Assembly (NCBI GenBank): GCA_021796215.1
Contig: JAJYOK010000007.1
Coordinates: 47,335-111,334 of the forward strand
Direction of reading: 5' to 3'
From: Bacteroidota bacterium
Lineage (GTDB): Bacteria > Bacteroidota > Ignavibacteria > UBA10030 > UBA8401
DNA: 64,000 bases
In this document: positions 17,427 through 26,051 of the stretch, in pieces
Layout: each line of letters starts with the position of its first letter
Position numbering within the stretch: position 1 is the first letter of the stretch
Translations under genes and position numbers: made by a program
The notes under the pieces: generated by a model
Told to the model about the DNA's origin: nothing
Database searches by the model: none
Seen by the model: only the letters and a program-made list of their open reading frames with translations

Positions 17427-18406
17427 GAGCTGAGCTTATTGATGAGTTCTGTTAATTTCTGTTCCCGTAATTGAATTGGAAAATATTCAATGATTCTCTT
17501 TCTGCAGTTTTCTCCCGTTGCGGATGGGGAATTTAAAGCAGAGCGGAGAGCAGAAACAATGTTCGAAAGGTCGGAGGTGTCAACAACAAAACCTGCATCT
17601 CCGATTGCCGTTGGAATTCCAAAAGCATTTGAGCCGACAGGAATACATTCACACATCATTGCTTCGCACAATGTATTCGGCATTCCTTCGTGGCGCGAAA
17701 GCTGAGTGAATACTTTTGCCCGTTGATAATAATCGAGCAATTCATTTTGAGCGACTTTAGGAATACATTGCACATTTGGCGGCACCGATAATTGATCTAC
17801 AATGTGAGGCGAAATTCCAATAATGACAAATTTTGTATCGCTCATTTTTTTTGCCGCGGTTAAGAGAATATCAAAACCTTTTTTCATTATGCGAACCATA
17901 TCGGGGCAAACACCAACGCTTAACACGAACCGTTCCTTCTCTCCGCGAGGAAGCCATTGCGAGGAATCGTAACCCGTGTGCACAACAGAAATATTTTCTC
18001 CGCCATAGTGACACAAACGCATCGCTTCTTTTTTCAGTGATTCATCGACAGGGAGGACGTAATCCGCATGAGTAATTCCATATCTCACCACTTTAGACTT
18101 CCACCAGCTAAGCCAGATTCCATAATTGTATTCTTTTTCGCTGGCAACATCGGCACCGCCAATAACCATAATGGATTTTTTTTTGAATATTCTCGCCAAT
18201 AAAACTAAGAACGAAGAATAAACAGATGCAAACCAGGAAAATGTAATATCGGCTTTCAGAACTTTGGGGAAAAGTTTTAACGGCGCTGACAAACCGTGTG
18301 CGGTGCTCTGCTGAATGGAGAAATGACGCTGAAGAATTTTAATATCTTCTGCGATAAATGGCGTGACGAATGTTGACGTGAACAGTATGTGCGTTCGTCG
18401 TTTCAC
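17423..18406 (-). CDS. Glycosyltransferase family 4
   Basis: This 327-residue GT4-type protein has SIMVIGGADVASEKEYNYGI in the N-terminal half. The donor half has FVLSVGVCPDMVRIMKKGFD, FTQLSRHEGMPNTLCEAMMC (with EGMPNTLCEAM as the retaining signature) and ECIPVGSNAFGIPTAIGDAG. It is the first gene of the coupled polysaccharide operon and overlaps the flippase by four bases. The substrate is unknown. Confidence 0.88.
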   Translation of the reverse strand: MKRRTHILFTSTFVTPFIAEDIKILQRHFSIQQSTAHGLSAPLKLFPKVLKADITFSWFASVYSSFLVLLARIFKKKSIMVIGGADVASEKEYNYGIWLSWWKSKVVRYGITHADYVLPVDESLKKEAMRLCHYGGENISVVHTGYDSSQWLPRGEKERFVLSVGVCPDMVRIMKKGFDILLTAAKKMSDTKFVIIGISPHIVDQLSVPPNVQCIPKVAQNELLDYYQRAKVFTQLSRHEGMPNTLCEAMMCECIPVGSNAFGIPTAIGDAGFVVDTSDLSNIVSALRSALNSPSATGENCRKRIIEYFPIQLREQKLTELINKLSS

Positions 18407-18431
18407 CTGAAATGAAAGTAATGAAGAAAAA

Positions 18432-19328
18432 TTAGAAACGAAAGATCAGAGAGAACGTATGCGTCGTGCCGATATTGTCCTTAAACGGTACGTAGGCGTA
18501 ATCAAACTGAATCGGCGCATAGTGCACACCGAAACCGGCGGAGAATCCTTTTTCGTCATATCCGAATTGATAGCCGGCGCGCAGAGCGAAGGTGTTGTCG
18601 TAACTTGCTTCGCCGCCAAAATGAATGCGCACGCCGTTATCCTTAAAAACTTTCACACCGTCGGCACCAACCACGGCTGAAATTTCATTTGTGAGATTAT
18701 TGTGAAATGCACCTCCGAGCCGCAGCATGGTCGGAAGGGAAGTCGCTTCGTAGCGCAAGGCATTCATCGAGCCGACATTCGAAAGAGAAGCGCCAAAATC
18801 GAGAAAAGAATTCATTCTATAAAAAGCGCCGAGGTCGAATGCCGTGCCGCTTGCTTCATCAACATAGATCTTTTCGTACAGGAATTTTGCGCTTGCACCA
18901 ATGCCGAATGTTGAGTCGACGCGGTAGCTTACGGTTCCATTGATTGCGGCATTTTGCTGGCTGAACGTTCCTTCGGCAGGTCCCGGCTTCTCACGAATTT
19001 CTATTCCGCTAACTCCCGTTGAATTTAATCCGATGCCAAAAACGACATCTCCGCTGTGAATAACTGAACCAAGATATTCACTGGTCGTTTGCACAATCCA
19101 TTGTTTGTGCATGAGAAGAATTTCATCCGATGGCGAAAATGCAAGCGCACCCGGATTGTAAAACATTGAGGAAGCATCTCCGGCTATTGCTGTGTAAGCT
19201 TCACCCATAGCAATGGAACGCGCACCAACACCCAACTTCAGAAATTGCAAACCTGTTTCCGCATTTGTCTGTGCAAAAGCAAAACTTGATCCGGTAAAAA
19301 AAAGAATCAACAGTTTTTTCATCATCAT
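18432..19328 (-). CDS. PorV/PorQ family outer-membrane protein
   Basis: This 298-residue protein has a signal peptide (MMMKKLLILFFTGSSFAFA) and the family's opening GLQFLKLGVGARSIAMGEAY, followed by AGDASSMFYNPGALAF. The rest is beta-barrel-like and ends in an aromatic residue (SLIFRF). PorV/PorQ proteins are FadL-like barrels; PorV shuttles type IX secretion cargo. In Ignavibacteria-like genomes many paralogues exist, so a precise role is not claimed. A second homologue lies two genes upstream. Three successive ATGs make the exact start ambiguous. Confidence 0.85.
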   Translation of the reverse strand: MMMKKLLILFFTGSSFAFAQTNAETGLQFLKLGVGARSIAMGEAYTAIAGDASSMFYNPGALAFSPSDEILLMHKQWIVQTTSEYLGSVIHSGDVVFGIGLNSTGVSGIEIREKPGPAEGTFSQQNAAINGTVSYRVDSTFGIGASAKFLYEKIYVDEASGTAFDLGAFYRMNSFLDFGASLSNVGSMNALRYEATSLPTMLRLGGAFHNNLTNEISAVVGADGVKVFKDNGVRIHFGGEASYDNTFALRAGYQFGYDEKGFSAGFGVHYAPIQFDYAYVPFKDNIGTTHTFSLIFRF

Positions 19329-19351
19329 AGTATTTTTAATCTAGTCAGCGC

Positions 19352-20095
19352 TCAGCCAGCTTTTTCCGCTACTAAGAAATAACCAAAAGGAAATTGCCTG
19401 CTGGATTTTTCGGATATCATTTTACCTAAAGAGGTTTTAACAAAAAATAAAGTTAACGCCTGCATGCTTGCTGCCAATAAAGTTCCAAATACCGGAATAC
19501 GTTGTATATGTTTGGAAATAATGTCCGCGATAACTTCCGGTGCGCCGCCGATAGATTTCAGGTATAAGATTTTGAACCGTGTTAATTGTGCAAAGCGTTT
19601 TAAAGCATATTCAGTGTATCGGTAATAATCATTTGGAACTTCATGAAGCGAATAATAAAATGGCACGCTCAAAATTACTTTTCCACCGGTCACCAAAATC
19701 CTGGACATTTCTTTCCAGAGGTTTTCCGGTTCAGCGATATGCTCAAGAACGTCGGACAAAATAATTGTGTCGAAGCTATTATCGCTCACTGGAATTTTTG
19801 AGCTAAGGTCACATTCAAAGTCGAGATATTCATTTTTATGAAGCGTATCTTTCCAGTCAATGCATGTAATGCCGGCGACAAATTTCCGGTAGGTTCCGTA
19901 CAACGGTACCTTTCCGCAGCCTAAATCAACGAGATTGCCTTTAGCATATCGGGGTATTATTGAGCTAAAAAGGCCGGCATTAATATCTGCAAATAATCTG
20001 GAGCCGACCTGTACCTCTCGTTTATTTCTTGATGCAATTAATTTTCCTCTATGATATACATATTTGCTTGGCACCCATGCATTTTCATTTCTCAT
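19352..20095 (-). CDS. Class I SAM-dependent methyltransferase
   Basis: This 247-residue protein has motif I GNLVDLGCGKVPLYGTY, acidic residue region GITCIDWKD, motif II-like NSFDTIILSDVLEHIAEPEN and GGKVILSVPFYYSLHEVPND. This matches the Methyltransf_11-type proteins common in polysaccharide clusters. The C-terminus has a hydrophobic stretch (GTLLAASMQALTLFFVKTSL) that may bind membrane. It probably methylates a sugar or lipid intermediate. It sits between two PorV-like genes. Confidence 0.85.
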   Translation of the reverse strand: MRNENAWVPSKYVYHRGKLIASRNKREVQVGSRLFADINAGLFSSIIPRYAKGNLVDLGCGKVPLYGTYRKFVAGITCIDWKDTLHKNEYLDFECDLSSKIPVSDNSFDTIILSDVLEHIAEPENLWKEMSRILVTGGKVILSVPFYYSLHEVPNDYYRYTEYALKRFAQLTRFKILYLKSIGGAPEVIADIISKHIQRIPVFGTLLAASMQALTLFFVKTSLGKMISEKSSRQFPFGYFLVAEKAG

Positions 20096-20114
20096 AGAAT
20101 TTTATTTTTCTAAC

Positions 20115-21074
20115 CTAAAATCCGACTGAAAGGGTAAGCATGTGAAACGAAGTAACACCGTATGATTCTATAATGTACGCATAATCGAGCGTCGGATGCC
20201 ATCCGTCGAATTCTTCACGCAAAGAAAAGCCGAATGCCGGAGCGGTTTTGTCGCCAAAGGAATTTTCGCCTTTCTGCGGAAGATTGACCTGATCCAATCC
20301 GGCGCGCAAAGAAAATTGTTCGATAAGATTGATCTCACCGCCCAAACGAATGATATTTGTGCCGGTGCTGTTGTTTTCAAATTCTGCAGAAATAATTCCG
20401 AGACTGTCGCCGAATGCATACGCGAGTCCGATTTTTCGAAGCGATGGAAAACTTTCTTTGAAATTGCTTCCTTCCTGACCGTAGAGCGGGGAAGAGTCCC
20501 ATGTGTATTGCACTCCGACATCCTGCAATGCTATTCCGAACGTCAACGCACTCGTGAGATGTACTATTCCACCAAGATCAAAGCCGAATCCTTGGGCAGA
20601 AATGTTGTCGAATAAATGATAATAATAAATTTTTAGCGCCAACCCAAGAGCAACTTTTTTTGACATTTTATTCCCGAAGGAAAACGCGAATTGATTTTCA
20701 GAAGTTGAATACATATCGGTTTTAAATCCGTCGTTGTCCCTGCCGTCTATCTTTCCAACGCCCGAATTCAAAATTGAAGCGGCGAAGCCCGCTGTCGGCT
20801 TTAACGGAAGTGCAAACGAAAGAGAATTGAGCGAGCGGTCGAACGAAAGAATTCCAAACGATGCGGATGCCGTTCGCCCGCTTAGAAATGGCGTCACAGC
20901 CGGATTGTAATAATTTGTTACCGGTCCATCAACAACAGCGGTCATTGCATTACCCATCCCCATTCCGCGCGCACCGCTTCCCATGCGTGCAAACGCACCG
21001 GGCATGCCGGCGAGTTGAGCTTCAGCCGCAGAGAATGAAACGATGATCAAAAATGAAATGAATGTGTAACGCAT
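20115..21074 (-). CDS. PorV/PorQ family outer-membrane protein
   Basis: This 319-residue barrel-like protein has a signal peptide (MRYTFISFLIIVSFSAAEAQ) and the family opening GAFARMGSGARGMGMGNAMT, with VTNYYNPAVTPFLSG. It is the second PorV/PorQ-type gene here. The pair, with the FlgD-tailed propeller protein directly upstream, suggests type IX-like export or surface attachment, which is inference from context. Confidence 0.84.
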   Translation of the reverse strand: MRYTFISFLIIVSFSAAEAQLAGMPGAFARMGSGARGMGMGNAMTAVVDGPVTNYYNPAVTPFLSGRTASASFGILSFDRSLNSLSFALPLKPTAGFAASILNSGVGKIDGRDNDGFKTDMYSTSENQFAFSFGNKMSKKVALGLALKIYYYHLFDNISAQGFGFDLGGIVHLTSALTFGIALQDVGVQYTWDSSPLYGQEGSNFKESFPSLRKIGLAYAFGDSLGIISAEFENNSTGTNIIRLGGEINLIEQFSLRAGLDQVNLPQKGENSFGDKTAPAFGFSLREEFDGWHPTLDYAYIIESYGVTSFHMLTLSVGF

Positions 21075-21157
21075 TGTTAATTGTATATCAAAAAGTAAAT
21101 TGCATAAAAAGCAAAGTGATTATCTTTATTCATTTAAATTTTTGCTGTTCTATTTCG

Positions 21158-22723
21158 TCATTTGATGACGAGTATCTTTCCCCACAGTGGTTTTTGATTA
21201 CCGATAATGACCTGATAAAAATACGGACCGTTTGCAACTTGTCGGTGCGCGTCATTGGTGCCATCCCATATCTCATCATGTTCAATCGAACCGGAGCGCA
21301 TCGCGTCTGATGCAACCGTGCGGACGAGATTCATTCCGAAATCGAAAATTCTAATTGTTACCGGCTGATCTTTCCCGCCGGTAGAGTAATGAAGGCGAAC
21401 AATTTCATTATTTGGAGAAAATGGATTGGGGTAGGCGTACGTCTCATTTGGGTTAGTGACGGCTTGAAATGCGTGCAAAACATTCCACGCTGCCCCGAAT
21501 TGATTTCCTGTGTCATATGTTACGCCAATTCCATCGGCTCCGCCAAAAAGCAATGTGTCATCCAGCGCGGCGGCGGAGTAAAATTCCGGTGCAGTAATTT
21601 GCTGTTTCGTTGCTGCATCGAAAATGCTGCCGGCGTGAAGCCATGCTGTGCCTTCATCTGAAGAGCGAAAAATTCCATCATCTGTAACGGTATAGATGAT
21701 TGAATCGCGGGAAGTGAAATTGTGCGGGAACTCATCGAGTAAAGTTGTTTTCCACGTCGCTCCGTAATCTTCGGTGAAACTCACGCCGCGCCGCTCGAGC
21801 GGATCATTCGCATTGATCGTCGCCGCCCACAAAATATTTTTCCCCTCGTACTGTTGGTGATAAAGGGCAACAACAAAGTTTCCGGAGATCGGCTCAGTTT
21901 CGTTTTGATGTGTAAATTTTCTCCATGACCTGCCGCCATCCGTTGTCAGATTAATTCCGCCGGCAGTTCCTGCCCAGATTGTAGAATCGTTTTCTGCTAC
22001 AACAGAAAAAAGACGATGGTTGAAATTTTGTTGCAACCCCAACGCACCGCTGGTTGGAGAAAGATCGAAGACAAGAGAGTCGTTGGGGGAAATTGAGCTG
22101 AGATCGTCTGGAGGAATGATGACGCGCTGCCATGTTTCACCGTGATCGGTTGATTTGCGTAACATTCCTGCAAAGGACGCAATCCACACAGCGCTGTCGG
22201 TAACCGCAATATCGTACGTAATGTTATTGATCGCTGTTGTGATTCCTAAAGCACGAATTGTGCTTTTTGAATTGTAAAAAAGCGTGTCAACATTATTGGT
22301 GTCGAGCGGCTGCGGAATAGTTTTCCACGTAGCGCCGCCGTCCGATGAATAACGCAGTCCGCTTCCTACCGGCAATGATTGTTGATCCTGCGTTATTGTG
22401 TGAGCAGTCGCCGCCCAGATTTCTTTTCCATGAACAGTAATTGCAGAAATATCTTCTTCACCAAATTCGGGGCTCCCATAAAAATTTTTCCAGGTCACTC
22501 CGCGATCGGTTGACAGGCTCAATCCTTTTCCCGTGCCAAGCCAAATTGAATCGCCCGAGGCAATAATATCAGTTACACTGTTGCTCAGCGGAGCAGAAAA
22601 AGATGTTGAGGTTGTTTTGCTCTGCAATGCGTACGAAGAGGGACGCAAAAGCTGGCTATTACCAGAAGTTGAAGCCAGACAAATGAAAATTACGAAAAGG
22701 GGAATTCGCCGGGGGATTTTCAT
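21158..22723 (-). CDS. Secreted beta-propeller protein with FlgD-like C-terminal sorting-type domain
   Basis: This 521-residue protein has an N-terminal signal (MKIPRRIPLFVIFICLAS). Several sortilin/BNR-like blades follow, each with an S-x-D-x-G-x-x-W pattern: LSTDRGVTWKN, YSSDGGATWKT, KSTDHGETWQR, LTTDGGRSWRK, FTEDYGATWKT and RSSDEGTAWLH. Each blade is preceded by SIWLGT/TIWAGT strands. The last ~90 residues contain AYPNPFSPNNEIVRLHYS and EIWDGTNDAHRQVANGPYFY, a FlgD-Ig-like domain used as a type IX-style sorting tail. It is probably exposed on the surface. The ligand is unknown. Confidence 0.88.
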   Translation of the reverse strand: MKIPRRIPLFVIFICLASTSGNSQLLRPSSYALQSKTTSTSFSAPLSNSVTDIIASGDSIWLGTGKGLSLSTDRGVTWKNFYGSPEFGEEDISAITVHGKEIWAATAHTITQDQQSLPVGSGLRYSSDGGATWKTIPQPLDTNNVDTLFYNSKSTIRALGITTAINNITYDIAVTDSAVWIASFAGMLRKSTDHGETWQRVIIPPDDLSSISPNDSLVFDLSPTSGALGLQQNFNHRLFSVVAENDSTIWAGTAGGINLTTDGGRSWRKFTHQNETEPISGNFVVALYHQQYEGKNILWAATINANDPLERRGVSFTEDYGATWKTTLLDEFPHNFTSRDSIIYTVTDDGIFRSSDEGTAWLHAGSIFDAATKQQITAPEFYSAAALDDTLLFGGADGIGVTYDTGNQFGAAWNVLHAFQAVTNPNETYAYPNPFSPNNEIVRLHYSTGGKDQPVTIRIFDFGMNLVRTVASDAMRSGSIEHDEIWDGTNDAHRQVANGPYFYQVIIGNQKPLWGKILVIK

Positions 22724-23559
22724 TCAATGTAAATATTTTTTGAAATTATATTTGATACCACACCAGCGCGATCAGTTGCTTTGAACATAAAGATTCTGTA
22801 TGTGTTGCGTTCAGTCGTGCTATTCAAAGGGATTTTCAAAGTATAAATTCCGTCTCCAGCAACTGCGTCCCCGCTTGAAATATTGAAGGGAGGCTGCAAA
22901 AAGGCACCGCCGTCATCGAATAAAGAAAATGTTCCAACAATACTGCTGTCGGGTTTCAAGGATGTCAGTGTCACTAACTTAATATCGGAGAGCCCATCAG
23001 AATCTGAAGCAACAACAGAAACCTTTACCGTCGTAGAGCCGCTTGTCGGAACAAAGACGGTATCCGGCATGACAAGATTAGAAATCTGCGGGGCGTGATT
23101 TGCAACATTCGCCAGTATAAAAGATCTGCTTAGAGAGTTGCTGGTTAAGCCGGATAAATTTTCAGCCTGAATTTGAATAACGTATGTTCCAACATTTTCA
23201 GTTGTGATGTGAATGGCAGCAAGGGACGTAAATTTTCCATCGCCCGCAATTAGGTCAGGTGCAATTCCATCGTCGGATAATTGTCCGGTTGCAAGAATTG
23301 TGTTTCCATCGGTAGATATAATAGAGAAGTGAACCGATCGAACATTACTCAAGCCGTTGGTGTCGACGGATGCGGAAAGATTAATCGCTGTATCTGTTGC
23401 ACCGGTTGGATTGTTTGGTGAAGTAATAATCGCAAGCGAATCAGGTGAAATCGCAATGGAGGAAAGAAACGGCGGCGGAGTTGTTTCCGGAATGTTTTTT
23501 GTCGGAAAATTGCAGCCGAAAAATCCAAGAAGGAACGAAATGTATAAAAAGCGATTCAT
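22720..23559 (-). CDS. Lipoprotein with Ig-like domains
   Basis: This 279-residue protein has a lipobox-like signal (FLLGFFGC, Cys16). Two beta-sandwich repeats carry the paired Asp/Gly motif: LSDDGIAPDLIAGDGKFTS and LFDDGGAFLQPPFNISSGD...AGDGIYTLKIP. These resemble bacterial Ig-like/choice-of-anchor domains. It is anchored in a membrane by its N-terminal Cys and overlaps the propeller gene by four bases, so the two are probably functional partners. The enzymatic role, if any, is unknown. Downstream gene order argues for a surface complex. Confidence 0.8.
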   Translation of the reverse strand: MNRFLYISFLLGFFGCNFPTKNIPETTPPPFLSSIAISPDSLAIITSPNNPTGATDTAINLSASVDTNGLSNVRSVHFSIISTDGNTILATGQLSDDGIAPDLIAGDGKFTSLAAIHITTENVGTYVIQIQAENLSGLTSNSLSRSFILANVANHAPQISNLVMPDTVFVPTSGSTTVKVSVVASDSDGLSDIKLVTLTSLKPDSSIVGTFSLFDDGGAFLQPPFNISSGDAVAGDGIYTLKIPLNSTTERNTYRIFMFKATDRAGVVSNIISKNIYIE

Positions 23560-23781
23560 TGTGAAATCATAAAAAAACCGAGGACTGCCTCAGCCGCTCG
23601 GTTGAAATAATGCGCAGTCTTTATTGGCGCTTTACGCCGTGGCGCCTCAGGCGCTCACTTGAAAGAAAAAATAACAACAAATAAAACCGGGTATCAATCT
23701 ATTCAATAAAAAGCTGCGCTCAGAATGTTTTCAAAATCTGCATTATGATACCAAAAACCGTTCCGAAAGTCAAATGGCGCT

Positions 23782-24729
23782 TTACGCGCTCAGTGAAATT
23801 GAAAACGGCGATGGAGAAAATGAGAGAAGAAACAAGAAAAAAGTTCCCCATCCAATCAATGTACGCAAATTATCTAACGGCTCCTCGTTCATTACATGTG
23901 GATGGTCGAGCTTGACAACGAAAAACAAGATGATTCCCCAAAAAAACCAGCCAGTCCAACCGAACGGAGCAGTGATTCCAATCAAAGGCAGAAAACCTAT
24001 CACACCAATGATCAGGATTATTATGAAAGCGACGCGGGAGATTAATTTGTGTTTATCGCCGAACATCGTATAGGCAATATGTCCGCCATCAAGTTGTCCG
24101 ACGGGGAGTAAATTCATGGCAGTGACAAATAAGCCAAACCATCCTGTGCACAAAAACGGATAGTGATACATTTCACTCATCGGCGGTACAAAATGCCGTT
24201 GTGGGTCGGTTAAGAGAAATCTCAGCAAATCATAAAGCGCAGTATGACCAAACGAAAGATCAACTCCGGCAGATGCTGCTTTTGCTGATGAAAAATAATC
24301 CGGATGGATGCTTAGAATGAATTCTTTTCCTGGGAGATTCAAAAAACCGTACACCAACACGATAAGAGTTGCAATGAAACCGGCAATTGGTCCGGCGGCT
24401 CCGATATCGAACATGGCTTTCTTTGAAGGAATCGGAGAGCGTGTTCGAATGACAGCGCCTAATGTTCCAAAGTTGAGAAAACCGGCGATTGCGGGGAACG
24501 GCATATAGAACGGCAGTGTGGCGTCAACTTTATGATAGCGGGCGGCAAAGTAATGACCAAATTCATGGCATGAGAGAATAAACAAAATGGAGACTGAATA
24601 TGGCAGCCCGCGGGAAAAATTGCTCAGATCAAATGGATCAAGATTGAGCCATTGAACTCCAGCCACGGTGGTCGTGAAAAAAGTTATGACGAAAAGGAGA
24701 AAATGAAGAACTATCCTGCCTGGTTTCAC
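23782..24729 (-). CDS. Site-2 protease family (M50) membrane metalloprotease
   Basis: This 315-residue multi-pass protein has the zinc motif HEFGHYFAARY in a hydrophobic helix and the third ligand region NLLPVGQLDGGHIAY, as in M50 proteases that cut within membranes. IRTRSPIPSKKAMFDIGAAG is also family-like. It may process a membrane-bound signalling protein. The last residues (SLSA) and the stop codon lie in a GCGCTTTACGC repeat that recurs at 23630, so the original C-terminus may have been altered. The 222-bp gap downstream holds only small palindromes. Confidence 0.88.
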   Translation of the reverse strand: MKPGRIVLHFLLFVITFFTTTVAGVQWLNLDPFDLSNFSRGLPYSVSILFILSCHEFGHYFAARYHKVDATLPFYMPFPAIAGFLNFGTLGAVIRTRSPIPSKKAMFDIGAAGPIAGFIATLIVLVYGFLNLPGKEFILSIHPDYFSSAKAASAGVDLSFGHTALYDLLRFLLTDPQRHFVPPMSEMYHYPFLCTGWFGLFVTAMNLLPVGQLDGGHIAYTMFGDKHKLISRVAFIIILIIGVIGFLPLIGITAPFGWTGWFFWGIILFFVVKLDHPHVMNEEPLDNLRTLIGWGTFFLFLLSFSPSPFSISLSA

Positions 24730-24791
24730 TTGTTACAATGCAATTGTTGTTTCTAAAATATCACTCATTGCAAGATAAGAAAAATAGTTCA

Positions 24792-24835
24792 AGAAAAAAA
24801 TAAAAGCTCCGGGTACGTTTGAGCGTACCCAGAGC
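24792..24835 (-). terminator. Rho-independent terminator of the proline-repeat unit
   Basis: On the minus strand GCTCTGGGTACG pairs with CGTACCCGGAGC around a six-base loop, followed by TTTTATTTTTTT. It lies 34 nt beyond the stop of the proline-repeat gene. Confidence 0.88.
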
Positions 24836-24868
24836 AAATTAATACTGTACTTTATTTACAAAGTACGA

Positions 24869-25348
24869 TTATGCTAACGTCGGAGGTGGAGGAAGCGGAT
24901 TTGACGTTGTACCGCTTGCTAACGTCGGAGGTGGAGGAAGCGGATTTGACGTTGTACCGCTTGCTAACGTCGGAGGTGGAGGAAGCGGATTTGACGTTGT
25001 ACCGCTTGCTAACGTCGGAGGCGGAGGAAGCGGATTTGACGTTGTACCGCTTGCTAATGTCGGAGGCGGAGGAAGCGGATTTGACGTTGTACCGCTTGCT
25101 AACGTCGGAGGCGGAGGAAGCGGATTTGAAGTTGTACCGCTTGCTAAGGTCGGAGGCGGAGGAAGCGGATTTGACGTTGTACCGCTTGCTAACGTTGCCG
25201 GCGACTGTGAAAGCGGCATAGTAATTTCACTGCTCTTCAACAAATTATATTTTGTATCTGCATGCGAAATTGCAAAGTTTGTTGCGAGCACCAAGAGCAT
25301 GGTAATAATGATCGCACGAACTTTTTTGAAGCTGATCGTTGGATTCAT
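24869..25348 (-). CDS. Secreted proline-rich repeat protein
   Basis: This 159-residue protein has a good ribosome site (AAGGAG, ATG at 25348). The N-terminus MNPTISFKKVRAIIITMLLV...ISHA is a signal peptide. After ~50 residues the protein is seven copies of LASGTTSNPLPPPPT and ends on the repeat itself (PPPPTLA, then stop). There is no known domain, anchor or Cys. It may be a flexible wall-like or adhesive polypeptide, which is inference only. It has its own promoter, long leader and terminator, so it is a single-gene unit. Repeat number is likely to vary between strains. Confidence 0.75.
   Translation of the reverse strand: MNPTISFKKVRAIIITMLLVLATNFAISHADTKYNLLKSSEITMPLSQSPATLASGTTSNPLPPPPTLASGTTSNPLPPPPTLASGTTSNPLPPPPTLASGTTSNPLPPPPTLASGTTSNPLPPPPTLASGTTSNPLPPPPTLASGTTSNPLPPPPTLA
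24873..25187. repeat. 45-bp tandem repeat, seven copies
   Basis: The unit begins GCTAACGTCGGAGG and ends TTGTACCGCTT. Copies differ at only a few positions (GGTGGAGG versus GGCGGAGG, ACG/ATG/AGG). The period is 15 codons of the proline-rich protein. Confidence 0.95.
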
Positions 25349-25448
25349 GATGATAAACTCCTTATTTAAGAATGGTGCAAATTGTAATTACAAATTAACA
25401 AATGAATTAATTTTTAACTGGAAAGAAGCCGCGAAGCCTGTAACGTAA

Positions 25449-25487
25449 TTACTCGCTTCGAATTTTGGGTATACGCAGTTTCTTCAT
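25449..25487 (-). CDS. Twelve-residue ORF in the proline-repeat leader (possible leader peptide)
   Basis: ATG at 25487 follows GGAGGTAAACT, one of the best ribosome sites in the window. The product MKKLRIPKIRSE ends at TAA. It is followed by GAAGC...GCTTC pairing sequence and then the ribosome site of the proline-repeat gene 100 nt downstream. It could be a regulatory leader peptide or the start of a lost gene. A chance ORF cannot be excluded. Confidence 0.45.
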   Translation of the reverse strand: MKKLRIPKIRSE

Positions 25488-25896
25488 AGTTTACCTCCAT
25501 TAAATTTTAATATTATGTTGAGTCATGTTGCACAAAGATATGATATTCAATTGCCACGATCTTCTGGTCGTGGGTTAATAAGACCAAACCACCATAGGCT
25601 TTCGCCGAAAAAAAATTTGTGCTGAAACCCGGGGGTGGTGATGTTTCTTTTTCCACGACATAGATGCCGCGGCTATTGAAAAATTGTTGTTGCGTATCTT
25701 CAGATACTTATTGAATCACAAAAATAAAATTGATTGTTGACAAATATGCCACGAGGTTTTGTCTTCGGTATTTGATCTTGTTAAGTGAAATTTCTTGTTA
25801 CCGCGGCTCATTCACCAGCGTATAGTTTGGGTGGATTTTTTGTGAGTTACATCACCTCATCGCTGGGTTCAGCAGATGAAGTGCACACTTTTAATT
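25488..25896 (-). ncRNA. Long structured 5' leader of the proline-repeat unit (class unknown)
   Basis: The region lies between a strong minus-strand promoter and the 12-residue ORF. It contains no longer ORF. Visible pairings include CCAGCG/CGCTGG closing a ~50-nt region, GGCGAAAGCC (a GNRA-capped stem), CCACGA/TCGTGG with a six-base loop, and two CCGCGG blocks 130 nt apart. No consensus of a riboswitch family I know was found. Function unknown. It could be a regulatory leader or a separate small RNA. Confidence 0.45.
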
Positions 25897-25902
25897 CGCG
25901 GA

Positions 25903-25931
25903 AATATAGAGAAATTGAGGGGTTTTGTCAA
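25903..25931 (-). promoter_or_regulatory. Sigma-70-type promoter for the proline-repeat unit
   Basis: On the minus strand TTGACA (25931-25926) and TATATT (25908-25903) are separated by exactly 17 bp. Transcription should start near 25896, about 400 nt before the first ribosome site. Confidence 0.8.
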
Positions 25932-26013
25932 CAAAATTCTAAAATGGTATGAGAAAAACGGCTTAAAAAAGCATATTTTTCATTCTTTAGTCGTCTAAAG
26001 TGTAGAAAAGGGC

Positions 26014-26042
26014 TTGACAAGGCAAAAAAATCTTCATATTAT
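26014..26042 (+). promoter_or_regulatory. Sigma-70-type promoter directly abutting the membrane-protein start
   Basis: TTGACA at 26014-26019 and TATTAT at 26037-26042 have a 17-bp spacer. The expected start point (~26049) is only ~3 nt before the ATG at 26052, so the mRNA would be almost leaderless. Confidence 0.75.
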
Positions 26043-26051
26043 GTTTCGCGT

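Noticed and set aside
23575..23781. GGCGCTTTACGCC palindromes as an attC-like site
   Set aside because: The copies are short and not arranged as paired R and L boxes; no cassette-like ORF boundary.
24871..25221. Plus-strand repeat ORF (LTSEVEEADLTLYRL units)
   Set aside because: It is the complement of the proline-repeat gene. The minus strand has signal peptide, ribosome site, promoter and terminator; the plus strand has none.
25488..25896. Cyclic-di-GMP or cobalamin riboswitch
   Set aside because: The conserved core sequences of those classes were not found; left as unclassified leader.
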